From: Turnera subulata | Lineage: Eukaryota > Streptophyta > Magnoliopsida > Malpighiales > Passifloraceae | Direction: 5' to 3' | Assembly (NCBI GenBank): GCA_028386065.3 | Contig: JAKUCV010003608.1 | Span: 62,001 to 126,000, forward strand | Length of the DNA: 64,000 nt | Shown: positions 27,566 through 38,036 of the stretch, piece after piece | How the letters are laid out: every line of letters begins with the position of its first letter | Numbering within the stretch: position 1 is the first letter of the stretch | Notes under the pieces: model-generated | The model's input: the letters and a program-made list of their open reading frames with translations, nothing else | The model's database searches: none | Told to the model about the DNA's origin: nothing | Position numbers and translations under genes: made by a program

Positions 27566-30500
27566 TTATGAAAGCATCTCCTTGATTCCAACCTCATCAC
27601 CATAATTTCGGACAGCATGTAACTTCATCAGACTCTTGACTACCTTCTTCATTTCAGGGCATCCCGAAGGATAAAATTCCATACATTCCAATGCTAACTT
27701 TGTAATCTTGATTCCATCTTTCGAACTGAATCCTCGCTCTGTCATAAAGTTTTTATTCACAAGCGAAAATTGAGATCTAGAAGGGCCAGGCACAGATAAT
27801 TTTGCTTTGTACTCTTCTTGATTCACAAAGTTCTTCGATATAAGACTTAACAGTATCTCACCGAATGCGATAACATCATCACGGCGTTCCAAAGGTCCTG
27901 TACAAGTTTATAACATTAAGCCTTAAATGATTAGTGCATTCTCATTATGCAGACTGTTTATACCAATCAATCCATCAAGGAAGGAATTAATAGGAAATGC
28001 ACATCTTCTCAAAACTAATAGTCCGTTTTTCCTATATTTGTCATACCATCACCGTGTATGTAATAATGACCATAGCCAGCTGCCCCACGTCTATGAAATT
28101 TTTCGAATCTTCGCTCCGGAAGGATCCCTCCAGCAAGCATTCCGAAATCCAGTAGTTTAGGAAAGCCGTCCTACAAATCAAAGGAGGACAAGTTGTGCAA
28201 AGTGAGCAGGAGAACATAGAAAAGTGAGAAGGTATCAATATTGAAGAATACTAAAAGCAACCTGATCTAAGATTATATGAGCTGCACATATATTGCGAAC
28301 AAGGTACTGAATACGGTGTGGAACGGGATGGTGTAGAAAATTGAGGAGCACGGCAAAACCTAAAGCAACCTTAATTCTTTGAAGCCAAGTAAAATTATCT
28401 GAAACTCAAACAAGGAATGCTTGTTCAGGATTCATACAGTTGCTCTAAAAATTGAATGAGAATAAACCTTAAAGTTATAAGACGACATTTGCTCAGGAAT
28501 TAATGTCCAGAAAAGACCGATAAAAATTTTGAATATAACAAGAAAACATTTGCTCAGGATTATATGTTATACTTACCTTTCACCATAAGGTTATGTATAG
28601 TATCCAATGGCTTTAGATCGTATACAATAGCCAGTTGTTTTCCTTCAAAGCAGTATCCAACTAATTTTAGCATATTTGGATGAGACATAAACTTTGGATG
28701 CTGAAGCAAAACAAGTTCATCCTACAAGGCATTTTAAAAATTAGTCAAACTTGTAGTATAATGTCGAACATATAACAACAACGGCAGAAAATGCTTTTCT
28801 GCTAACATACCCACAGCCTTCTTTCATATTCACATGTAACGTACGTACGTTCAGGAATCTTCCATATCTTCACAGTGACTTCCTTTCCTGCCGTCTTTCC
28901 CCGAAACACTCGTCCAAATTCAAAGTCTCCGATGATATTGCCTTCACTAAATCCTTCTGTGAGGGCGCTGATGTCTTCATATGAGAATACTTGTATAGCC
29001 TTGTGCCCATCTGTCATGTGACACAAAACCATAGTTGCACCCAGGATACATCAAGGAGATAAAATCAAATGCAGAATTTCGTATATTATTCATGACAGAA
29101 CTGATCCTCACCTGGATGGAACTTGGGGCTTGTATGACTCTTGAACAATTTGTTTTGCCAGAACATGAACGGTGATAGATGCCGTCCATACAAGCAGGAC
29201 AGCATGAGTAGAGAGTCAGATCTCTTCAGCATCACTCTGGAAAACCCTGTCCACAAAAAAGTACGTCAATGGGTAATGTGTTATAGTTCTGGGTATTAGC
29301 CCTTTGTTCTAACCATCCAACAACAGGTTGTCAAGTAGGACAAAAGTTCCAATGATTAACTTATTGCTTGTACAACACCATGCTTGAGCAAAACCATTTT
29401 ACAGAAAGAACTGAAATGTCATCTCATGTACCTGATAATTTATTTGCTAGGTCAGTAGCATGATCGCCATGAGGAATCTGGTCAATTCCCAATGAGTTTC
29501 CATGACCCTGAACAATTTCCAACTTCAGCAGATAACTAACAACTTGTTTCATTGTTGGGCGCTTTAGAGGATCATATTCCACGCATTGCATTGCCAGATT
29601 AGTAAGTTTAGTTCCGTCCCGAGAATAAAAAAGCGGTTCTGACTCTATGTTGGCATGCACTAGCGAAATGTTATGTTTACTAGAATGAGACTGTTGTTGT
29701 CTGTACTCACCCCACGCCCATTCTTGAACACTAGGTTTACCAGAGGTAAAATCTTCTTCAGTGTAGACTTTGTTTGTAATTAGTCCCAACAGTACAACAC
29801 CAAATGAAAAAACGTCACATTTTTCTGACCATGCACCTACATATATAATGACACAAAGAATAGAATAATGAGGGCATAAGGGATAAAAGTGAGAGTTCCA
29901 AAATGCAAAACACCACAATTAGCCGGGTTTATTGCTCTCCTGCTGATTTAATGGCTGACCTATTCTTTGGAAAGGCAAAACCAAACAAACAGACAGAAAA
30001 AATTGAGATGGAGGCCAATTACTTCAAATTATAAGAATGCAAAAATTCCGAAAGAAGAGAAGTTCTATTTAATTGTTCAAGGAAAGCTGCAGGTATTCAA
30101 GTCTCCAAGAAGGAAAGGGTATGCTTTTAAATCGGCTTAGTGGACCTGTGTCCAGTGGACCACCTTTGATTTTTCCTCTGGATTTTTCATTACCGAGGTT
30201 TCTTGGGATAATCTTTTAGGCATAGACAGAAATTTGAGCAGTAGAAACATAAGACGGCAAATCGCCTTGGGAACTTTTCATAAATGGAGACGAGATGATT
30301 ATTTCTTATCATTGAAACTCTTGAAAACTAAGCTGTTCTGGGCCAAAATAATGACACAAGAATGAATGTGAATAAGTAGAAAATGCATAGCAATTATATA
30401 TGTAAAGAAAAAACGAAAGCAAATACCTGGACGGGCACCAACTGGATCGATATAGCCATGACACCCATCAACATATTGATTTGTAAGCTCTGTTCTGTCA

Positions 30501-32107
30501 GTAAGAATTCCCCCAGATATCATGCCAAAGTCATATATTACTGGTTTGTAATCCTAAAAATCAATGAAACTCAGGTTATTGTAGACATCTAAAATGTCTG
30601 CCAAGGAAAGGAAAATGAAGGAATCAGAGGAACAATGAGATACCTTATCAATCATTATATGAGATGCACATAGATTGCAAAGCAGATATGGTGGATTTAA
30701 TGGATCCTCAATCTGATGCAAGAACTCAAGTGCAGAAGCAATTCCGATAGCAATATTGATCCTTTGTGGCCAGGACAAACTACCTGAAAATGCCATATGC
30801 TTGATTACTTTTTCCATCACAACCTTATACTTAAAGAAACAAGAACAAAGCTAAAGCACTACTGCAGAGGATAAGCAGAAAAACCAAGCAGTGAGTCTGT
30901 TTAAGACCGTGGAAAGCATAGTTACATTGGCTGTTTGTGACAAAAACAGCCCGAATGTGTCAATTCCGACAGCTGTAACACAAAGAGGGATTCCTGACAT
31001 CCAACTCACAAATAGGGCAGCCTCCCCATGGATGTGAGAACACAGAAAAGTATGTATACCATCAAAAGTATGTATACCATCAGGAAGTCATACGACGATC
31101 CTTTTTTGGCTAGCTAAGTGAAGACCCTATGGCAACATACATGCTTTATTTGTAGCACTCAAGCATAGCATCAGACCAGTGCTTCCTTTTATAAGACCAT
31201 TCACATCAAACAAACAGAAACAATAGAGTAGCTAATAAGAATGAAGCCTAACCTTTTTGTAAGAGGTTATGCAATGTATCAAGAGGGTTCATTGCATAAA
31301 GCACGGCTAGCTGCCCATGTGACCTATCGAGAGTGAATCCAAGAAACTCCGGGAGGTTGGGATGAAAAATATTGTGAATCCAGAAATACTGGTACAAAGT
31401 CTCTTCATCCTATGTGAAAGGAAAAGCTGCCTCAGGTATCTAACAGTAGTAAGAGAGGATGAAAAAAACTAAAGAAGTGGCAAGTTAATCACCACGAAAC
31501 GTCTTTGGTTGTCACCAGGGAGTACTATGTAATGAGGATTATCTTTCTCCCATATCTTAACAACGATTTCACTTCCTTCATAAATTCCACGATAGACCTT
31601 GCCAAACTGGAACTTTCCAATGAAGTTTTCTTGGCTGAAGTCATTCGTATATTGGCGCAGTTGAGGATCAAAAGCAGGACACACTATTGTCAAACGGGAA
31701 CGCCGTCCTGTGATAGAAGCCAATGTCATATTCAATATGACCCCAACTTCAATATAACATTCTAGCGTTTCTCTTGTTCAGAAACTAAAAATCATGCATA
31801 TATATACTCCCAAACTTTATCATAATCAGCAAACCAAAAGGTCCAATATTTCCTGATAATAAAGGAGCAAAACTACAATGTAGATTAACAGACAGCATAA
31901 ACACAATGTAGATTAACGGAGACCGAAAAGGCCAAATCTTTCAAAACATCTAGAGGGCAAAAGCACAACGTAGTATTTTGTTTTACCAACTGTAACAAGC
32001 AACCGACTTTAACAAGCACAATGTGACAACAATCAAAACACAAACTAGCTCAGCTGCAAGTTATCATCAACGAATTGAGGATGGAACTTACCTGCTTTGT
32101 GAGGCAT
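27566..32107 (-). CDS. Tandem pseudokinase protein (two kinase-like domains)
   Basis: Twelve exons: 32107-32092, 31707-31493, 31409-31253, 30783-30644, 30553-30427, 29836-29432, 29246-29112, 29010-28811, 28721-28577, 28398-28262, 28170-28053, 27897-27566. All have GT-AG borders and one open frame of 708 residues. Domain 1 (about 20-345) has GKFQFGKV, Lys56 in VVKIW and DFG at 184-186. Domain 2 (about 405-695) has GDFEFGRV, Lys446 in TVKIW and DFG at 567-569. In both, the HRD Asp is Asn (166, 549), the loop Lys is Cys (168, 551) and the loop Asn is His (171, 554), so neither should catalyse, though ATP binding is possible. A 45-residue linker exon with a hydrophobic segment joins them. There is no signal peptide. 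Alternative: two genes of about 355 and 350 residues (stop at 29424, ATG at 29232). Confidence 0.8.
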
Positions 32108-32494
32108 CGGTGGTAAATCAAATTATTACTTGGAAAAGAAGTGATAAATAAAGAAAACAACCTAGTTCTATTTAGGGTTTTGAGGTTGAAGGCCAGTACA
32201 AAACAAACATTTGATTTCTCCTATATATTATTGGGGTTTAGGGTTAAGGATCGCAACAGTATTTAATTCCAATATTGATGGATCCGTAATAGTATTTAAT
32301 TAATCATTATGATTTTCCTAAAAGACCTTGTTAAAATAAGACCTCCCTAAAATAAAGATTATAAACAAGGTTAATTTTTTTATGGAAATAAAATATGCAA
32401 TTGCAATTATTCCCTGAGGATGCAATCTTTATCGTCTCCCTTCTTAATCCTCCAAGTATCCATTAAAGCCGCTCAGGATCATGATTCAAGAAGT
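32108..32494 (-). promoter_or_regulatory. Leader and promoter region of the tandem pseudokinase gene
   Basis: Minus-strand upstream DNA. AACCCTAAATAGAA lies about 60 bases before the ATG. The part at about 32215-32400 resembles blocks at 50760-50900 and 54890-55030 (landmarks GGATCCGTAAT and CCTAAAAGACCTT), so it belongs to a locally duplicated segment. Confidence 0.45.
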
Positions 32495-32614
32495 GGTGTC
32501 CGCTGGTGCCTCTGTAGGTGGTCTCTCCTATGAGGAGGGTCTAATGCCAGGAAGTAACCGGTATTAACCGGGGCCTGGACCGCCAGGGCGATGATGACAC
32601 CACTGATGCCTTTA
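32495..32614 (-). repeat. Dispersed repeat, copy 2
   Basis: Reverse-complement partner of 8610-8728, nearly the same length and well conserved. It is followed by a T-rich and then A-rich tract on the plus strand. Confidence 0.75.
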
Positions 32615-33912
32615 TTTTTTCTTCGACAAAAAAAAAAAAGAAGTGAGGCTTTGATTTCCAGAAAAAATCAAAGTGTTTTGATTTGAGTTTGAAATTTGAG
32701 TGTGATGAGAGTGTTTTGATTTTGACTCTTGAGAAAGTTTCTACGGGTTAGGGATTACAATTTCACAAATTCACGATTTTGATGATTAGGTTTCAGCAAA
32801 CGGCGTCGTCTTACAGGAGAGGATGTAAAAGAAGTTAACGCATAATGATGATATCCTGACTAAATTCTTTCAAACAGAGCAGTATATATCAAAGACGGAG
32901 TTAACGCATAACAAACAATTGATTGAATCCTGCCAAAAATGGTTTCAATTATTTATTTTTTTTGGTCGAAAAAATGGTTTCAATTATTGGGTACAATTCA
33001 AATTACCCTATGCCAAAAATGGTTTCATCCTGTAGTGTTTCAATAATTCCATTGCAGTTGGCATTTGAATTTCTTCCCACAGGTTACATGCCAAATCAAG
33101 AAAAGAACAAGCCTTCAACTTTATCAAAACATAAATGCATTATGCATATACAATGAAAACTATGAGGATGACAAGTCAAAAACAAGCATACCCATCGATG
33201 AAGCAAGTGTTGATGGCACATAAAGGTGACTGTTTTGATCCCCGAGCTAATATATTGCTGCTTGAAGCCCTTCAATCAAAGCCATCAAGTCTGCAGCTTT
33301 TTTCTCAGTCAACCCATAATCCACCTCCTTCATAAGCTTCCCTGTCTTGAATAATATGGGACTGACATTCTCAGTCAGCCCAATCATGACCAATATTAAA
33401 TCCTTCCCAATGCTTAGTTGCACTTTTTGGTTACTTTTGTGGGTTTGAGGGGGTTCTAGCGTCTATGAATGTGTTCAGTGGTGTCCAAAGGACGCATGAC
33501 GATTTCAAGGGGGACCTGATTCGTGTAGGTTTGTGCAATGGGACGGTAGAGTCGGTCATGGGCCTTAAGAAACGAAATCTCACGATAAGTCCCTGAGTGA
33601 GGCTCCCGTGCTTTCTCCTGAGGAAGAGAGCTCTCTTTACACCCGATAAATGGACAAAAACACCTGTGATCTTTCTTCATTGGTTCGGGGTATCATGATG
33701 GTATTAAAAGGTTACTTTCTTATTTTTCTTTTATGGATGCTTTGCCTATGTTACTCTTCTATGTTGTTTACTATTATGTTGTTTACCATTTATAGATGGA
33801 GAAAATCGTGGTACGTAGTATTTCAAAACTACCGTCTAGGGATCTGTATTATTTTTTTATCTTTTTTATAAGTTTATACTTATATTTTTTTATCCCATTT
33901 AGGGTCCTGAAC
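32615..33912. other. Intergenic, no gene supported
   Basis: A minus-strand frame at 33456-33680 contains CPFIGC and FLKAHDRLY, vaguely like a C2H2 zinc-finger fragment. A near repeat of TGCCAAAAATGGTTTCAATTATT occurs at about 32930 and 33010. Nothing firm. Confidence 0.35.
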
Positions 33913-35343
33913 GGTAAAAAAGTTTTTCTTGTCCTTTCACTTTATCGATTTCACAATCATTGTCCCTTTTTGTTTTTTTTTCACTCATGGTGTCCCTCAA
34001 CTTTCAATTTACCGGGTTACGTTATCCCTTCCACCTCCGCAGGTAAATTATTGTGGTGCTGACAAGTGTCAAATGGGGCCCGTGCCTATTTTTTATTCAT
34101 TTTCTTTTTCTTATTTTCTAAATTTAATTTCTAAAAACCTATTTGAATTAAATAAATCAATCTCCTCCCCTCCGGTTCTTGGACAAAACTCATCACCGAA
34201 CGAACACCACCGTCTCACCCCTCCACTGTCCACACTGTCGCTGCCGGCGCTCCTTCTGCCATCGTCCTCCTGGCATCGTCGATCTCTTCCTTATAGACGC
34301 CAATTCGACAGACCCCGAGCCTCGCCACATATAATTTGTCTTGAATCAAACCACCAAAATTTTGGCCACTAACAACCACGTCACACCCGTCTCACTCAAC
34401 CTCCACCATCAACAATAACAAACCCAAAAATTGTTACCGGGACATCATCTTCTCTTTTCACATCACACAGCCGCCGCCACCTTGAAGCTCACTGGAGGAT
34501 GCAGGAGAGGATGACTCACGTAAGCAACCGGAGCACCGACCACCACCGCATCGTGCTCCTTGTGCAAATCGCAAGCTTACAGCCAGTCTAAAAAACAGTA
34601 CTAGCCACAACCGCATCTGCCGTCGTGAGTAGATCAAACCCAGTTTGCATCCATGAAACACCGGGACAGTAGCGGCAGGCAGCGACGGACGTCGCCTTTG
34701 CCTCTTCGCAAACCACTCTCAACTCCATGCGACGGGGAGGGCACACAGCCGCCGGAGCCGACGTGAGGGGTGCCATAGTGACTGACCAGTTGAGCATCGT
34801 CTTCCGCTGGATCGAGCTCCGCCAGGTCGTCGGAGCAACCTGTGAGTGTTGAGGCATGCATCATTGTCTTTACTTGCCAGTCTTTGGCTGCTGTCGTGAG
34901 CTGTTGTGGGTCATTTGTTGGTTTGAGCTTGGTCTCAAAAACCACGGATTTCAGGTCTCGGTATTAGGTTCCGAAGGAATTTCACAGATCCATAATTTTT
35001 TTCAAAGCAATTGGTACACAAATTCATTTTGTTTTGGAATCTTGGTTTACCCAAAATAATAAAAAAAATATATGATGATAAAAGAAAAAAGCTTACATAT
35101 TTAAAAATGATTTTTTGGAAAAATAATTCGCTTAAACAAAAAGAAAATGAATAAAAAATAGGTAGTCTGCAGACCCAATTGACACTTGTCAGCACCACAA
35201 TAATTTACCTGCTGTAGAAGGTGGAAGGGACAATGTAACCCGGTAAATTGAAAGTTGAGGGACACCATGAGTGAAAAAAAAAATGAAGAGGGACAACAAC
35301 TGTGAAATCGACAAAGTGAAGGAACAAGAAAAACTTTTTTACC
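33913..35343. mobile_element. Long terminal-inverted-repeat element (Mutator-like or fold-back)
   Basis: Arms of about 215 bases are inverted: GGTAAAAAAGTTTTTCTTG at the left and its complement ending at 35343. Both arms contain GTCCCTCAACTTTCAATTTACCGGG and GTGGTGCTGACAAGTGTC. The 1-kb core includes a GC-rich stretch (34200-34860) that could be captured gene sequence. No transposase is visible and no clear target duplication was found. Confidence 0.7.
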
Positions 35344-36267
35344 AGTCCCGGGCAGCCCCGCCGCATGACGTGTACTGCCCGGCTCCAGGGTGTAATGCAT
35401 GCGCCTATTTTTTTGACACTTTGGCAGCCTATAAGCATTGTGAGTCCCACTTCCATTTTTTCCCAAAAACCTATTTTCTGGATTTTAAATTAAGAATTCT
35501 TTTAATTCAATAATTAAATTACGCAAAAAGTCAACCAACCGAATGATAAGAGTTGCTTTAGCAATGCCCAAAAATAGAAAGTATATAATTACTAATTAAT
35601 CACAAGATATTATTCTATGTTACATATAATTCGGTTGGTTGGACTGTTCTCTTCCATTCAAAAAAAACAAAACTAATAAAAATTATAACGATAAATTTCT
35701 CTTTCTTTTTTTAAAAAAATCACTAATCACCTACCATTTCCCTTTCTCTGTGTAGCCTTGGAGCAACATGAAACATATTCTACCATCATTTTCCATGGTG
35801 TCATCGTCACCTCTCCAGTCGAGCCCAGGCAGAGTCTTTCTACTACAACGAACGCCACACCAATTTCCTCTCCACCCTAGTTGGGTTCTCTACAAGCAAC
35901 ACAAGATCGAGGATGATAACTAGCCCTGCAATTCTCATATCTAAGATCTTGAAGCAAGATGTGTCCACTCTTTTGTCTTCTTGTCCCCTCCGGCATCGGA
36001 TTGCAGATTGTATACTATAATTGGCAAGGAGGTTGAAGTCAAAGAGGAGGGGTATAAGAAGGGGCATACTCAAAGACTGGAACGTCACAAGCCACACCAC
36101 TACAGCACGTCTGGCCAACCACTGCACACCCTGCAACCAACCCCTTCCTCCTCGTGCCGCTGCTCTCCTCTCGTGCACCGTCGCGCCGCCGAGTAGTCTT
36201 AAACCTCACGCCGTAGTTGCCCAGCTAGAGCCACACTTAGTTAAGGGTGAGTTAACTTACATGGATG
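35344..36267. other. Intergenic
   Basis: A plus-strand frame just right of the TIR element reads DVYCPAPGCNACAYF and then YKHCESH, a zinc-finger-like fragment. A GC-rich patch at 36090-36230 has no supported gene. Confidence 0.3.
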
Positions 36268-36272
36268 ATAGG

Positions 36273-37802
36273 TGTGAACACCTAAATTTAACCCATAAAT
36301 ATTCTTTTAAATTAGATTATAAGTATGCCTGAACCATGAGATTAATGAGATGATTTGGTCTTTGACTAAGGCATATTTAGAATTTATTTTATTAGAATTT
36401 ACATATTTTGTAAATTGAACCTTTATTTATCTTGAACCTTAGGATTAATGAGATGATTTAATCTTAGGATAAAAGTATATACTAAGGCTTAATTTATTAA
36501 AATGTGTCATATTTTATTTATTTGGGCTTTCTTATTCATTTTAACCCAATTATATCGAGAAGATTTATTTTTGGATTGTAAATGGATTTAAAAGCCTAAG
36601 TTAATGGAATATGGATTCTCTAGAGTTCATTGGCCCATAAACACATTTCTTGCAGACTAATCTTAGGATTTTTGTGGAAAATCAGAACAAATCACCTTCT
36701 AATGGTAAATGTGTTTTGGTATGATTTTTGCATAAAATGGAGAGTCTAATGTGTATCAATCAAACATGAAATGATTAGGGGGAGTAGTAATCAAGAAAAG
36801 ATGATATTCTGGGCTGATTAGGAGTTGATTACGTGGCAGGATCAAGTTAGGGCAGAATTAAGGGAGATTGGAGCTAAAAAAAGGGAAGAACGTGTGAAAC
36901 TGGGAGGGTTGGGCGGTCATCTCGGGTGGACCGCCAGGCCTGGCGGCCATCCAAGAGATAACCGTCGGCCATGGCGGTCATACGACCCCTGGATTGCGAT
37001 TTTGCCCGATTTTCGTCCCTAATTTGATTTTACACGGTTTTGGCCCAGATTTCTGGCCATAATCTAGATCATTAAGAGGTCCACACCTCTACACTCACCC
37101 AAAACACTATAAATAGGACTCTTCACTCAAATTCCAAGAGGTCATTCTCTCTTTTCACAGACACCCCCATAAGCTTTGTTGTTTGGAGGAAATTTCGTGG
37201 GTAGCATCAAGAATAATTCAGTAAGGGTAGATCAAGAGGGGATTAACCATTGAGCTTAGAAGTGGAAAGAAAGTGGGTGGAGAACACAACCCAATTCAAG
37301 GAGCTAGAGGAGGGCTACAAGAGGTGTTCCTAAATCCTTTTGTTTTTATTACTTGCTGGTGATTTACTGATGTGATTGATGTGATGCCATGCTAAGAACT
37401 ACGTGGGTTTTGAACCCGATCGTCGGGGTACGTAGGTGGTCTCTAGTGGTAGAGACTCAAGCCCAATTGGTTTTATTTTCCTTTTTGTTTTAATTTTATT
37501 TTATGTGATTTGTTTCCACACCATACACACACTTTCACAAGGGATACATACATTTTGCAATTGCACAAAGTTTCGCCCTAACATGGATGGGTGCCTAACA
37601 CCTTTCCATCCATGACGAACCCTCGGGTCCAGCATCTTTGGTTCATTAACTGGTTGCCCAAAAGGAGTCATAAAAGGTTTTTCCCGAATTTTTCCTTTAA
37701 TAAAATTCGGGTGGCGACTCCAAAGATGGTGGATGACAGTTAAGAAGAAGGTGTCAAGGATTAGGTGAGGCGGCCCAATCAACTTTGGGTTGGGTTCTCA
37801 CA
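36273..37802. mobile_element. Solo LTR (1,530 bp)
   Basis: It starts TGTGAACACC and ends GGTTCTCACA, an inverted TG...CA pair. It is flanked by the exact 5-bp duplication ATAGG (36268-36272 and 37803-37807). No internal coding region remains, so it is the product of LTR-LTR recombination. CTATAAATAG near 37107 is a likely LTR promoter. The stretch AAATTCGGGTGGCGACTCC near 37700 is reminiscent of Tat/Ogre-type Ty3 elements; strand is not certain. Confidence 0.88.
37108..37115 (+). promoter_or_regulatory. Probable TATA box in the solo LTR
   Basis: TATAAATA, followed within about 40 bases by pyrimidine-rich leader-like sequence. If it is the LTR promoter, the parental element was on the plus strand. 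Confidence 0.45.
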
Positions 37803-37816
37803 ATAGGCTCACCATT

Positions 37817-38036
37817 TGTACAACAGACTCAGAAGATGTGAGAAGGCTTCCAACAGTAGGGCCATCGTGATGTTTACTTATAGTGAGTTTGGTTACAAGA
37901 TCTGTACAGTTGTAGATATACTTAGCATACAAGCTTATCACAGTTATGAAACTTTATTGCTATCTTGAGTAACTAAACTTATCAGAATTATGTATTACAG
38001 TTGCAGTGAACCTCTATAACGATATATTGATCCACA
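37817..38036 (-). repeat. 3' LTR of the outer copia element
   Basis: Short 220-bp LTR, diverged from its partner at 46429-46648. Confidence 0.9.

Noticed and set aside
36825..37022. Short plus-strand frame in the solo LTR
   Set aside because: Lies inside LTR sequence; repeated GGCGGTC words, not a gene.
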